Assembly: GCA_036897445.1 (NCBI GenBank)
Contig: JAYMTL010000018.1
Location: 62,001 to 126,000, forward strand
Direction of reading: 5' to 3'
Source of the DNA: Pelargonium tetragonum
Taxonomy: Eukaryota > Streptophyta > Magnoliopsida > Geraniales > Geraniaceae
DNA length: 64,000 bases
A program made the translations under genes and the position numbers. The notes beneath the pieces were generated by a model. The model saw only the letters and a program-made list of their open reading frames with translations, was not told the DNA's origin and did not search any database. Each line of letters opens with the position of its first letter. The first letter of the stretch is position 1. Shown here in pieces: positions 25,430-38,088 of this stretch.

Positions 25430-25790
25430 AACTGGCAAGCTTAGTAGAAGTTATAAGCGCCTCTAGGTATTGGGATAGGTACTAACTCTCTGGTGGGGAT
25501 TCTAGAACTTCTAATTAGTCAAGGTCAAGGCAGAGGAAGTCTCGAGGAAAGGCCTAGGTAAGAGTTAGGCTCTGAAACAAGGTATCGAAGATAAGACTCC
25601 TGAGAAAGTTACAGTTTGGGGTAAAAGAGTAAGTAAAGGAAGTAAGAGCTCCGAAGCAACGAGGGAGACTTTAGCTGGCTTGGAAGATTGAAAAGAAGAG
25701 GTAGCCAGGCAAGAAGTTAGCTAATTCCACTGAGCAAGATTAAGGAAAATCAAGAAGGGGGAGTTGGTTCAAACTTTGTGGGGAATGGCC
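25430..25790. other. Purine-rich tract
   Basis: The plus strand is dominated by A and G over about 350 bp with few pyrimidine runs, unlike the T-rich neighbours. No frame, simple repeat or match to family A could be established. It may be a fossil of a compositionally biased repeat. Confidence 0.4.
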
Positions 25791-27584
25791 CTTAGGTAAA
25801 CAGCTATATAGAGTACTAAAAAATTGTATATTGGTATTTCCGGAATAGTCTATTTAATTAATTACAAGTAAAAGTATATAATTTTATTTGAAAAAAAAAA
25901 AGATAAGTCCCTGAACTCAACCGCGGGTTAATTGCTCTTAACTCTTGGAGTAGTACTTTTTGGTTTTATGAAGTGAAGGAGTCCTCTTATGCCCTAAGAA
26001 GAATACTCTTCTTCTTCTAAAATATTTTAAAACCAGCACATGCCGGAGTCTTTTCAAGCTTTTTTCTTATTTTCTCTAGAACCTGGTCAAACTCATTAAA
26101 TGGGTATCTCGATTAGAGGTCTCTCTGCAATATAATATTCCTAGCCTATAGGTATAGGAGACTGGCTACTACGATATGACACTATAGTAACTAAATAATA
26201 AGTATTACACATAAAAAGCATACAACTGTCTCTTAGAAAGGGCCCCTTTTTAATATACATGGCTAATTACCAAGTATTTCGTAATCTGACTCTTTTTTAT
26301 TTCTTATAATAAACATAGTCTATATATGCTAAACCAGGTTGATCAATTATGAGAAATAGAGGATTCTATCGTTTTATAACCCCTGCCTTGCTAAACTTGG
26401 GCCTCTCCCCGGATTCTAAAAAAAGCTTTTAATTAGTCCGTTAGGGTCCTTGCTCTCTTTTGCCCCGTGGATCCTACTAGGGAAACTCCGCAAGCTTATC
26501 CCGAATACACCCATTATTTACTTATATAGACTGGGTCAGATACCTTTTTGGAAATCTCTTAGAGGATTTGGGATAGATAACAAAAGCATACAACAAAAAA
26601 GAAGTGTATCATGAATACCCAAAGGAGAGTCAACCCCTTGAATACTACTCTATATTTATGGATTTTCTGCTTAGTCAAAGAGACAAGAAAAATAGAGAAG
26701 CAGAACTTCACTCTACAATTCCTTTAATTAATTGCAGGTTTGCTATCTTTGGTATACTATGGGCACAGAAAACTCCCACTACTAATACAGTTATGTAATT
26801 AACCTCAAATTCTCATTAGTTAAGTACTTCTCCGAAATGAATTAACTTTTTTAATCCAATTTTTATATAACTAAGCTTCTTACAAGATCCTGGAGTATCA
26901 CGACCGCTTATATGACGCAACCCTTTGTTTTGTTGTATAGTATGCCTGTAAAGACCTCTGAACAAAGATATAGGGTACCTATGTTTATCTAGAATACTAC
27001 AAACATTAACCTTCCTTCGTGACTTCAGTCGGTAAAAATTCTTTTCTATCATCTTAATTTCATTACCTTTTACTGATAAGTACAAAGAGCGGGAGCCTTA
27101 GTAATGAAGCGAGCTAAACTCTGTGTCAAGTACTCAAGCTTATGCTACTTTAATTATTTAAAAATCATAGATAGAAAAACAAAATAAGTCTTTTTGTGAG
27201 GGAATCCTGAGAGCCTATAGCATCAAACTAAAAAAGACTTCATCCCAATAGCGAGCTCTTTATATGGGGCATTCTCCTAAACTAAAATGCGGGAGAGAGG
27301 AGTCCTGCTTACTTATTCTGGTACCTCTAATCTGGAATTCTGGAATATAGAAAATATAGACCTAACTTCTGATTCTACTTTTAACTAAAGTCCCGTATCT
27401 AGAGTTTCGAACTATTGAATCTGGTTTTAAGGCGATAATATTCTTAACAAGCCCTTTCAAAAATTAGGAGGTGGGGTTTCCTTTAGGAAGGTCCTAAAAA
27501 AAAAGTAAAAGAGTCTACATTCAATACAATATAAGAAGGGTTTCCCTTGACAAGGGCTTAAGAATGTAAAACTTAGTTATCAGA

Positions 27585-27650
27585 GTATGGGACTTGAACT
27601 CATGTATTCCCCCTAACTAAGTATAAAAAGAGCCCCTAGAATGCTTTAAT
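27585..27650 (-). pseudogene. T-arm-like remnant
   Basis: On the minus strand ATGAG, TTCAAGT and CCCAT form a T arm with four of five pairs. The remainder of the tRNA cannot be found: there is no D box at 28 nt and no matching acceptor strand. Confidence 0.25.
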
Positions 27651-29238
27651 TATGTCTTGTATAGGTTGGTTTTAAGTAACAGAAATCTGGATTGCTAAAA
27701 CTTTTTTTATTATAAAGGATTCTCTTGGTAAGGTCTTATATCTGTAGCAAGAGAGCCTCAGCTAACCGCTGAAGGAATATTAAACTCTTTTTAGCTGTGT
27801 ATTTTTTATACTTTGCCTTCTTGCGTATATCCCATACAAGTGTAGCCTGGACCATTCTTGTTAAATTAAAACAAAGGCTTAAGCCAGTTTTCATATAAAA
27901 ATAGACTTTATAGAGCTTTCTCCTTATGGAAAGGGGCCGCCTACAAAAGGGTTCGATATTCCTTATACAGATATTAACTTACATTCATTTATTACTAAGA
28001 AATAGGAGGAGAGCTCTAAGGATCCTTGTAAGAATTTAGAGGAACTCTACCTTGAATCCTTATTCAATTTATAGAATACCCTGTCTATATCATTCTTGCA
28101 CTTGTCACGTCAAAGCAAGTCCCATTTCAGGTAACCCCCTCTTCTAGTAACCGAAAAGTTCTTACACGTACTAAGAATTCCTTATCTTCTTCTGAGACAA
28201 CCCCGGGAATACCCTAGAGCCAGCTGAGTGCATATAGTACAACAAAACCCAAAGAAAAACAAGAGCAAAGAAAGGGCTCCTCCAATTACAATTAAGGCGT
28301 ATAACAAACAAGTAATTGACCAATAAGTATAGGATTTCTAATTGAGAATTTGGGCTTGTGCTTAGAGTCTCGTCCCGAAACCTCTGTGCCTCGAATGGAA
28401 GATTAACAAATTTCTGCGCTGCGGCCCTTTACCTAGCTTACTTTATAGAGTACTTTAAAGTAGAAAGTAGTTTTCAGTTATTAAAACTTTATATGCTTTT
28501 TTGCTAGCAATTAGTAAGAGGATGCTTCTCTAAAAAGGGGTACTCCGGCATGCGGATAATTTTATTTGTCTTCAAAAACCGTAACGAATACTTTCTACAC
28601 ACCCGATTCGCGGAACATTTCTCAGGTATTCATACTAAAAAACAAATACATTGAAAAGCCCTCTTATGCTATAAAAGCACAAGCTATTAACCTAGCAAAA
28701 TTTTATACCATACTAACGCCAATTGGTTTGTTGTTAGCTCACTCAAATATTGGTATAACTGAATTTGATGATTTTCTTCCGATTTTTATTATATTATATT
28801 ATACAAGGAATCGCGTCCTAGCGTTAACTCTTCTTAACAACAAATTGTAAGAGAAACTAACCACTACTTTCAACTTTACATGGGTAACCCAGAGTCTAGT
28901 CAAAAAGGGAATAACCAGGGGTAACTATTATATAGAGGAGCTCGATTTATGTACAAGAAAATTAGATAAAAACAAGAGGTCCTAGAACTCTTTTTAACAT
29001 TATTAAGTATATAAGCCAAGACTATCTATCATTTATTTACATGAAACCCGGGTTTTAAACCCCTATCTTTCGGGGTCCCCTTAGGAGTTGGCTATCTATA
29101 GAGAGTTGAGTCGATAAGTAATACACCCCACGGATTTCCTAAATCTACTTCTTATAGGATATAGTAACTAAGTAATTAGAATTAGTGGATTGAAAATCAT
29201 TTAAATAAACTAGAGTTACCTTGTGGAGAGGGGGTTGC

Positions 29239-29263
29239 TTGGGTTCGAATCCCACTCACGGCT
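29239..29263 (+). pseudogene. Well-paired T arm followed by an acceptor-like 3' end
   Basis: TTGGG, the loop TTCGAAT and CCCAC (29239-29255) form a T arm with four of five pairs, and 29242-29251 is an exact GGTTCGAATC. The next bases, TCACGGC plus T, have acceptor-strand length. I found no complementary 5' strand, D arm or anticodon arm upstream, where the sequence is G-rich. It looks like the 3' third of a tRNA gene. Confidence 0.35.
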
Positions 29264-29404
29264 AAACTAATGCTGAAATCGAAGTTTTAAAGTACCAAAC
29301 CATGAAAAGATGTAAGCTCGTAAACTCAAACTACCAATTACCCCATTCCAAGGATTTACAAATCGGGTTAACCCCCATAAAGGACCCTTTTGGGGCTTAT
29401 TAAA

Positions 29405-29485
29405 GACTCTATATGGAATTCGAACCCTGAAGTTGGTAACTTCACAGAAAGCAATTTGTATTACTAAGCCGATGTTTTAGCCAAC
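29405..29485 (-). pseudogene. tRNA-like remnant
   Basis: The minus strand has GGGTTCGAATT (29416-29426). GCCGATGT at 29468-29475 also occurs beside the remnant at 1155-1225, which hints at a common tRNA ancestor. The T-stem has two G-C pairs and one G-U. No anticodon stem of five pairs could be placed. Confidence 0.3.
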
Positions 29486-30610
29486 CCTATACAAAAAATC
29501 TCGGATTTCCGATAGTGGATAATGAATAAGATATAATATAGGCTCTAGGTGACAATCCAGGAACTCCTGCTACTATGAATGTTGCAAATTAAGCTTTTAA
29601 TATTCCTCGTGTTCTTTATTGTATAGCAGCTCAAATCAAAGAAAGATAGCATTAGGATTTCAGTAAATCTCTTCGATTAAGGAAGATTTGATCCTAAATA
29701 ATGTTTATGAACTGCAGTATCGCTGCAAAACAAGTAAAAGTTTAGGAACTTAAAAGGTACCCCCTGACGTAGGAGAAACCCTAAAAGTGTGCCCTTCATA
29801 TTTTACCAGGTACAGTACTACAACATAATTAGAAGCTTGTGCCTAAAATTCTTCTCTCTATAAAGAAAATGAAGAGGAGCGGAACCGGGTCTTAATTGGA
29901 GATAATGTATAGGAAAATACAACTGCAACTAGGAAACAAAGGCACGTAAAACCAGAGGTCTCGGCTGACCTTTCAAAGCCTTTTACAGGAAGATTGGGAA
30001 ATTGAGTATCTCTTTGCATGAATTGCAAGGCTCATAGTATTCTCTTAGGCTACTTGGCGCGGTAGCTTAAAGTTAGGGAAAGAGTCTAGTAGAATTAGTT
30101 ACGTCTGGTAATAGCTAAGAGAGACCTTTTTTAAAAGAGCAACCCCAATGAAAGGAGAATCATACATTGTAAGTCCTCGATATAGCTCCCGAAAAGTGGC
30201 ATATAATACGCTTTAAACTTTTCTTTTCCTTAATCTGAAAAACTAAGACGGACTTCTAGTCAGCTTAAACTCGGGTTTTAAGCTAAGATATTTGAGGTAA
30301 ATAAGCTTTTTCCGATGTGAAGATAAATTCCAAGAGGCCTAAAAGTCAAACCTATTGGATATCTGAAACTCTTTTATCTTTTATCACAGAGAGTCTTTTA
30401 AGATATTTTCGGAAGCTGGGCTTAAGTGTATGCGTATCTCCAATGCTTTTCTAAACTTCAACTAAGGGCTCTCGGAGATGGGATTCTTTGACATGGTTGT
30501 AACTTGAGAAATAGAAATGAATCAAAAAACGTAAACCCTCCTATTTCATAAGCTAATAAAGAAAATGCCTACAATAAAACAACTTGAAATAGAACCTCTC
30601 CTTTAAATAT

Positions 30611-30682
30611 TGCACTGAATGGACTTGAACCTATGGAATTTTCACTGGGATTACTTTGCTCTACCCATGGATCCACTTATAA
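30611..30682 (-). pseudogene. tRNA-like remnant with canonical D-to-T spacing
   Basis: On the minus strand GGGTAGAGC (30658-30666) lies exactly 28 nt before the T loop TTCAAGT (30623-30629). The four bases GATC pair with GAGC at three of four positions as a D stem. Two G-C pairs close the T loop. The 17 nt in the anticodon position do not form a stem, and the acceptor strands do not match. A tRNA origin is likely and function is doubtful. Confidence 0.4.
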
Positions 30683-32012
30683 ATTATTGTTTTACTTATT
30701 CATAGCAGCTATATTGGCTAGAAAATTTGAAAGTCCTTTAATTAGTAACAATCTTATTAAGATTTTATAGACCTTCCTTTACTAAATGCTAGGGTTTTCA
30801 CTGATCGAAAAATCCATCTTTGCTTGCTTCTAAATGGGTACCTCAGGAACTAGGCTCAAAGGGAAGGACTCCCCGTTATTGAACTTTTTGGCATATGCTA
30901 ACTCTTAAGTATTGGGTAGGTTCCTATAAATATGTGTTGATGTGTTTAGAGCTAAACTTAGTCATTTATCGGGTTGCACTTTATCCTATTTGGAAAATCC
31001 CCGAAATTGAATAGATGTGCCCAAGAATGCTTTAAAAATCTCTAGTGGAAGAGAGTTTATACATATTTTTCTATGTTATAGTAGAGTATATAGATAACTT
31101 TTCAGAATTAGATACCAAACAATTTCACAAAAACTTCTAAACTTGTACTAACGTCTCAAAAAAATCACACAGGCTTGTTTACGTAGTAGCTACTCAGTCA
31201 GAACAGAAATTGTAATACCTTCTAGCCCCTTTTGTTAGCGAAAAAACTAAGCTTAAGCTCTTAATTCCATAAAATTCTTAGTCAAGATTCTTACAGATTT
31301 GTTATCTTACTACTTTGTACTCACTTTTCCTTACGTATAGCTATCTGCTAAAGGAAAAACAAAAGATAGATATAGAGTTTAACACGCTATACTAAGATAA
31401 GAGCAGTTCTAGTCGATAAAGGTTTTTGCTTGGATTAATTTATATTGTTATTTACTACTTTAAGGTCTTCCGGAAGCTCTTCATATATTGCTATATTAAG
31501 GTTAAATAAGGGTTTCTGCGGACAAAGGGTAACTCAAAATTCTGGGGTCTTTTACAGCTCGCATTTGGCTTATTTTCTATATTTTATCTAAAGAAAGCCA
31601 TCAGTTCCTGTAGTAAGTAGTAGATATTTTTTCGACATTCAATATTCCCGCTACATAAAGGAGACTTTTCGGGCCTTAGCCTTTTCAGTATCTGTTAGAG
31701 AAACGTATCTTGTAAGCTCCACAAGAACCTTTTTTAGTCTACTATTTGTTTTTACACTCGTAATTAAGGAAGTTAGTTCGCGGCTTCTCATCGAGCCTTT
31801 AGTTAAGGGAACCCGTATGCCTGCCGGAGAAAACCTCGGCAAATTAGGAAAAAATTCATACACGAGGAGCGCCTAAAGGTCTGTTATAACGCACGAAAAG
31901 GGCCATATCATTCCTATTTCTCGAAATCAAACTAGTAAAGAACTTCTTATTATATTAGGGCAAGTAAGGTATAAAAGACTCTAGTACACAAATACACAAA
32001 ATAGGCAGAAAT

Positions 32013-32026
32013 CCCTTCGCGAAGGG
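32013..32026. repeat. 14-bp perfect palindrome
   Basis: CCCTTCGCGAAGGG is self-complementary over all 14 positions and GC-rich against an AT-rich background. Sites of this kind can be cruciforms or dimer-binding sites, but no neighbouring gene supports a regulatory role. Confidence 0.55.
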
Positions 32027-32442
32027 GGCTCTCTCTTATTTTAGATAATGGATTCCCTATTGGATTCGTAAGTATGAATCCTAGTTAAGTCAAAGAAGAA
32101 CACCTTTCTAATTAAATAGCGGTTATTTCTAAAACTCAGAATTTAGGACTGCTTTTGCATTTTTAGACCGGTACGATGCTTCAGAGTAAATATCTTTCTT
32201 CTCTTGTAATTTATGGTTCATTTTTAATTGGTATATCCCTTGCTTGCATTGTACGAGGCTTTTTATCTTATCATTCATACATAGGGCGGGTATTACTATA
32301 ATATAGGATCCGGTCTAAGAAATTTTATCTGGAACTTCGGGTCACGGGTTCTTGTACTAAAAGCAGAGTAGGTGTCTAAAATTACTGCGTAAAGGTTGAG
32401 GGATGGGAGCGTGTTTATTATTAGATACACGAAATTATAGAC

Positions 32443-32488
32443 AGTAGCCCGCTTACGGTTCTACAAGGATTTACGAGATACCCCTTAT
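32443..32488 (+). repeat. Dispersed repeat C, copy 1
   Basis: Over 46 aligned positions without gaps, 36 are identical to 36286-36331, including a shared 13-base core GTTCTACAAGGAT and GAGATACCC. From composition such a match would arise about 0.01 times in the window. The flanks do not align convincingly. Confidence 0.55.
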
Positions 32489-33094
32489 CTTATCGGGATT
32501 TATGAATGACAAAGACAGAAACAAAAAACTTTCTATTTACATCTTAACATTAATTTGTTAATTTGACAGAGGTCTATACATTCTATACATGCAGGATCTT
32601 TTATACAACTTTATCTCTTAGCTAAGGAATATGCCCCAGAATTTTCTTACACGCCGTACCCGTAGATAGCAGATTTTAGGCTTTTATCATAGGACTCCTC
32701 TTTTTCTTTTCCTTAATTTCAGGATAATAGGAACACTTTTATATAGAGCTATAGAGTTTCCGTTATTCAATTTGATTCTGACTTTTACATAGATTTTTGT
32801 ACTGCACACATTTCGACCCAGGTACGTACAAGAAGTTTCTAAAATACCATTAAACCCAGGGTTACCCTTTTTTCTTTCGGAACTTATGCAGTTACTCTAT
32901 GACGAAACCTTATGAGTACCCTTTACAAAATCTATGCTAATTAATTCGGAAACTTGCTTTTTACTATATATTAGATAAGGGCTTTTCACGGACTTCTATG
33001 TCGAAAATGAAAGCGCTTATACATCTACCCTTGCCTTGATTTATTGGAAAACTAAACTTTGCTTTCATTGCTAAAGTACAAGTCTTTCCTGGGT

Positions 33095-33160
33095 ATAGCG
33101 CGACTTGAACCTATTACCCTTATCTTCCTAAATTCTTACTAGAAGGGAGTTTCTTTCTAA
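33095..33160 (-). pseudogene. T-arm-like box
   Basis: The minus strand has GGTTCAAGTC (33102-33111). No D box, anticodon stem or acceptor match was found nearby. It is listed because it falls in the same orientation as most other boxes and only 300 bp from the next one. Confidence 0.2.
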
Positions 33161-33392
33161 ATTACCAGTTCAAGCCGAGCATATCGAGGAGTTTCAAAGT
33201 ACGGGTTTCGAAATGAAAAGGATACCTCCCTTTTACTATAAAAGCGCTAGCCTTAACTCCTCCGTATTAAAAACTTTTTAGGGAGCTAAACTCCTATGCT
33301 TATAGGACACTAATATACTCTAATTCGTTACAATACTTAGAATCCGAGACTCTACCTCTACTTTATACGGCAGGCAGGTTTCTTTTCTAGTT

Positions 33393-33440
33393 AGACGCCG
33401 ATTCGAACCGCCTAAATATTATAGATTCGCTCTACAAAAA
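33393..33440 (-). pseudogene. tRNA-like remnant, shortened
   Basis: The minus strand has an exact GGTTCGAATC (33400-33409) with three of five T-stem pairs, and GTAGAGC (33429-33435) as a D-arm 3' half. Only 21 nt separate them instead of 28, so about seven bases of the anticodon or variable region appear to be missing. Confidence 0.4.
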
Positions 33441-33722
33441 AGGGATCTCTGCTATTTTCTTTAGGGTGTTAAATACAAACTCCTATGTGTTAATACAATT
33501 TCGGGCATATAGCTTAATATGGAAGAAATTTGTTGCTTAGTATAGTATTCAGTCGTTTTTCTTATAAAAAGTACAAGTCTTGCTTATTTTAGCTTGATTT
33601 TTAACAGGAAGAGCTCTATAAAAGTTATAAGAGGTCTCGAATTTCGTACAAGCAAAGGTCTATGGATCGCTTATATGTCAAGCATCTTCAAGCATGGAAA
33701 AGTTACTTGCTTTGCCAAGGCA

Positions 33723-33820
33723 GTAAGATTGTAAAAAAAATAGATAAGTTATAGTATACCCCTTGAAGTCTAATTTTTTCTTTTTCTATTTTAATTATAC
33801 AAAGTAGACCTGGAAGGAAG
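33723..33820 (+). repeat. Dispersed repeat B, copy 1
   Basis: This copy aligns over about 98 bp with 53592-53693, with a few small indels. Shared words in order are TAAGATTGTAAA, TAGAT, AGTTATAG, AGTCTAATTTT, AATTATAC and GAAGGAAG. The match is far beyond chance. Neither copy has a coding frame. Confidence 0.7.
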
Positions 33821-36285
33821 CCTATAAATATGTAAAGTTCTATACTAACGCGCAAGCGCTACTGATTGATCTGATATGGATATCCCGTAGTAGAAACTAG
33901 TAAAAATTTACAAGGAGTCTAGATTTATAACAGTATACAGTGGAATTTTGTTAAGCATATCTACAGTAGCAAAAGCTCCTTTTTATCAATAGCAGCTGAC
34001 ACAAGCCAAGCTAGGAGTTGCATAATTAAAAGTTAAAAGAAAAGGTGGTTAATGGAGCCTGTTTAACTTATACTTGTTTTCAGATTGCCCCGAGGAATCC
34101 CTTATTTCAATTTTTCTTGAATCCCTTTTCATGTTAACCTATACCTTCCTACCAAAACTAGAGACTACTAAGAATTTGAGGTTTATAGGCTTCGAGGGTC
34201 TTTACTTGCTTGTATTTTCTCCTATAAGTTTGGTAGTCTATAAGTCAAACTTATTGTGCACGGGTCGGAAACGGATCCAAAATCTTATAACTCTATTAAA
34301 GCTTGCAGGAGAACTAAAGAAAAGGGTTAGGAAATCAGGAATAAGGGTCCTTTTTTCTATTATAGAATTATAGAGCTACTCCTTACATACAGAGGGTAAA
34401 TGACTCTAGCAATTTTGAAATTAGGGAAGATATCTAAAAAGGTTTTTCTAGTCTTTTTTAGGGGTAACAAAAAATGAAAGTTATATATACAAGACAAGAA
34501 TTCTTAAGGGCGTGAACCCATTTCTACTGTAAGCGGGGCTCTTTTATGGAAGGAAATCCTTGGGTTCCTCACTATTATCCGAAAGGGTCTCCTCTTAAAA
34601 AATAACTTTTAGTTCTAAAGAAGGTCAATCTGAGCATTATTTAGAAGTTTTTGTTGTTGCCCTTTACTAGGGCTTTGCTGCAAGACTCTTCAAGTTCAAT
34701 AAAGTCTTTATAAAAGGTTCCTCTTTATAATAGGAGAAATTTCAGCCTTCAAGCGCTAGCATAGGATCCGAATATCAAATTAAACAAGAGCCCGCCCAAC
34801 CTTAATAAAATAGAACTCATTGCCGAACCCGCGAAAATGTCTAAGAACACCCTTTTAATTCTTTAGGAAAACCTTTGTCAATAAACAGAAGCTTTGAGGC
34901 TTCCTCTAGTCATTTTATATGCATGCACCTTCTCTTTAGAATGTCGTTCTCTTTCCAAAACCCTTTAAGAAAAAACTTTACTCTATCTTTTAAAAACCTA
35001 CGAACAAGAAAAAGCTGATAAGTAAGCTAAGGAAACTTACCTCTTTTTGTAATAGTATAAACTGACTTGTATTAGAAGTGAACACTCTCCTTTTATATTT
35101 ATATTGAAATTCTTTCTAGATTTGTTGGGTCTTATCATTATCATAAGGATATAAAACTATATAGCTAGCTTTAGAAAAACTAAAAGAAAAGTCCTTCATT
35201 TACAGGGAATTAGCTTTAGTTACTTTATTATGATATGAAGGAAATTTCTCTTGTAAAACTTATACTTAAATGCAGGAAACCCTCTTAAACAAATGAGCCT
35301 TCTTAATAATTCCTTGTGGTAAAAATAGAAAGGAGTCCGTAGTATAACCAACATAAAAAGACATAGGAAAGCAAGCTTATACCTTATAAGTTCTACCTCA
35401 TTATGATTATAAGGCAAATTACCACAATTCTTATAACTGTATGCTTTAAATTTAAAAAGGGTAGGCTTGCCCAGGTATCAACTAAATTCTCTTAAGAATT
35501 CTTAGACAGAGCGAGGCGCATAGAAAACTCGGGAACAAAATCTATATGGCCTAAAACTTCATAAACCCTAACTAAGGCACAACAGTTCACGGTAGCTTTA
35601 CTAGGCTATCCATCAGACTTTTCTACTAAAAAGAGCCCCCTTACTGGTTGGAAACAAAAGCTTTTATATAACGGAGCCTCATAAAGGATTGAATACCTAC
35701 TTATCTCTTGTAAGTGCTTAGCTTAAACGGAAACTAACTAAAAAGAGTGACCTATACTGCTATACTGAAGGACTTCTTTATTATTAAAGGAGCTTCTATA
35801 ACATTTTTTAGGACAAGTACCTACACCCCAAAAGTTTTGTACCTCGAACCCTTTTACAAAGGAAGACTACCTTGAGATTTGGAAAGTAGTGCAATAATTA
35901 AAAGCTCTGAAGGCTTAAGACTTTTTATATAGTTAAGAGTTCTTGAATCCCGGTTTCGATATTTTATCAATATACCTAAAGTGAAAGTCGGATACATTTT
36001 GTTCTAGTTATGATTCAATATTTTTACATAGCAAGTCGAGTCAATTTTACCAGGATTTTGACTATGTCAATAGAGTGAGTTTGAGATTTCAGGAAAAGAT
36101 TATGATACATGTAAAATGAGGGTTAAGTTCTTGCAGAATGGGACCTGATTAACCTCTTTATTTTAGTAGTAGCGTAGAATAAAGGAAGGTTTCAAAAAAA
36201 GTGTTGACAATCATGTCTCAGCATAACCTAGAAAAGAAAGTAGACTTTTTCCTGCTTGCGCTGTTAAACCGGAATTTGACTTATG

Positions 36286-36331
36286 AGTAGCCTACTTATT
36301 GTTCTACAAGGATGCGTGAGATACCCTTTAG
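36286..36331 (+). repeat. Dispersed repeat C, copy 2
   Basis: This is the partner of 32443-32488, in the same orientation and 3.8 kb away, with 36 of 46 positions identical. A weaker third match (AGCCCG...ACTTAT) may lie near 56857 but is too short to claim. Confidence 0.55.
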
Positions 36332-37643
36332 GATCTCTGAAAGGCAAATATCTAATAGGAAAGATAAAATCTCCTTTGTTAAAATATTCTTCAATAGAGC
36401 CGTATCCTTATTCCTCCTATGGTAAGCCAATCGTTTGACACCTTCCCTTGTTTGGAATAGCTCGTTTACACGGGAGTTGAATCTTAAGTTAAGTAGAATG
36501 GAATTACAGACAAGGGTTTCCTATCTGGCACTGCTTATGGTCCTTTTAGTGAAAAATGAGTTTTATTAAAAGCTGTTTTAAAAGTCTCTTATGTATTGCT
36601 AGATAAAAAGAATCTAAGAATTTCTGAAGTATAAATCCGAGGTATTTGGCTGATAAATTAACATTTAAATGGGTTCGACCAAAAAGAAATTAATTGTATA
36701 CGTAAACTAATACTAAGAATAACATGAATTTCGAAAAGTAGAACTAAGAGGCTTTAGTAATTAGAATATACTATTCCCAGTTTCTTATGGAGTCCCTTCT
36801 CTACCGCTTACACGCTTACAAAGATCTTGTTATTTACCTGTGGAAGTGCTTGATTGCTCTGATATTTGGTAATCATAATTGGGATCCTAAATATTAAACT
36901 ACTCCCAGCTTCGGTAAAGCATAAGTAAGTACTTCGTCTACTAAACTTTTTAACAGAAAGAAACGCTTCTATTCCCTTTATTAAAAACCCTATTTACTAT
37001 GTATTGTATTACTAATAACTAGTACCTATTTAACTATGTTAATTTAGACATTTACTCACCTAGGTTAACCCAGTACAAATTACCTACTTTGCGTTTATAA
37101 GTAAATCCATTTACGAAGGAATGCTTTTAATCAAATTATTCTAATAACCATCATTGTCCGTCCTCTAAACCCTATGGATTTAACACCCCTTACCTTATGG
37201 GGTTTCCACGATACGGACTCGGATCCTTCGACATTCTGTGTTCTCGGAACGCGTACACAAATTTCGGCTACTAAAACCTTTCTATTTCCTTTTTTATGTG
37301 TATAAATTGCGTACTGTTAATCACGTTTTACTATAAAAGTCTCGTCCTATCTCCAAAAGAAGCATGAATGCTGTAAAAAACTAAGTAAGAAAAAGACAGG
37401 CTAGGAAAAGCCTCTAAAATCAGTACCTAAATGCTGAATTTCTCGAACTAAATGTACGGGGCTTTGTAAGAACTCTCGTTAAGGACCAAAATTCTTTATA
37501 TACTTAAAAAAAGCCTTTTTACTAATTAGAGCTTCTATAAAAGGAGACTTAGCAATAACTAAACACACATTTTTTATAAGGAGCCCCTTTGCAAAGTAGC
37601 AGAAAGAAAGCTTCTATAATTAACGATTAACTAAAGCAACACC

Positions 37644-37722
37644 TTTTTTTTAGTTCAGCTCGGTAGAACATAGTCTCAAAATCCCGGCTGGCATAGGTTC
37701 AAAATCGAGTAATCCATTTTAT
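37644..37722 (+). pseudogene. tRNA-like segment with perfect D arm
   Basis: GTTC-AGCTCGGTA-GAAC (37653-37669) is a complete four-pair D arm preceded by TA at positions 8-9, as in most tRNAs. The T-loop-like TTCAAAA begins exactly 28 nt after it. The anticodon stem has one Watson-Crick pair and one G-U, the loop has C at position 33, and the T and acceptor stems are mostly unpaired. It is probably a decayed tRNA gene. Confidence 0.4.
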
Positions 37723-37996
37723 GACTTCCTAATCCTAAGTTATTTATGCAATTATTATCCTATCGTCCAGAGACGGCACAATATCGAGAAAGGTATGTTA
37801 CAATTGAAATCAAACTTCATTGCCCACATATGCTTATTTCTTGCTATAACAGGAATCCCTTCAAGGTGTACACTGAGCCCTGTATCCTTACTCGCGGATT
37901 GTGCTATCCAGAAAAATGAATTATCAAAAAAATGCTAGACTACTTTTATTGTTGATGCAGATGCAAGGGAATTTTCTTTAAGTTTATACTATACTC

Positions 37997-38088
37997 AAGG
38001 CAAGATTTATCTTGTTCAATAAAACTTTAGAAAATATTAGAGATTCGGGAAAGAAACGTTGGAAAGTTCATAATTAGTTAGTCAGCCC
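37997..38088 (+). repeat. Dispersed repeat D, copy 1, with hairpin
   Basis: 37997-38017 is identical over 21 bases to 57437-57457. A second shared block (AGTTAG...GCCC) lies 58 bp beyond the core here and 46 bp beyond it there. The core contains CAAGAT-TT-ATCTTG (38001-38014), a 6-bp stem with a 2-nt loop conserved in both copies. An exact 21-mer is expected about 0.01 times from composition. Confidence 0.7.

Larger units (their letters stand above)
23271..32442. other. Gene-free spacer with several tRNA-like boxes
   Basis: This stretch contains tRNA-like boxes at 24916, 27591, 29242, 29417 and 30622, a purine-rich tract at 25430-25790 and the palindrome at 32013-32026. The longest frame, 28566-28850 on the plus strand (TTG start), encodes a hydrophobic-looking 94-residue peptide with no family features. 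That length is expected by chance here. Nothing else is supported. Confidence 0.6.
32489..37996. other. Gene-free spacer
   Basis: This stretch holds repeat copies at 33723-33820 and 36286-36331 and tRNA-like segments at 33102, 33400 and 37644-37722. The 99-codon frame at 34074-34373 (plus strand, TTG start) has no recognisable feature and is within chance. The remainder shows nothing that I can support. Confidence 0.6.

Noticed and set aside
26816-27085. 89-codon basic frame on the minus strand
   Set aside because: No motif and no conservation visible inside the window; within the chance distribution.
28566-28850. 94-codon hydrophobic frame on the plus strand
   Set aside because: It looks superficially membrane-like, but T-rich DNA produces hydrophobic translations. 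It has a TTG start and no family resemblance.
34074-34373. 99-codon frame on the plus strand with TTG start
   Set aside because: Chance length, non-ATG start, no recognisable motif and no coding context.
33854-36873. GATTG-TCTGATAT match between 33854-33883 and 36844-36873
   Set aside because: Short, needs a gap, and does not extend; not distinguishable from chance.
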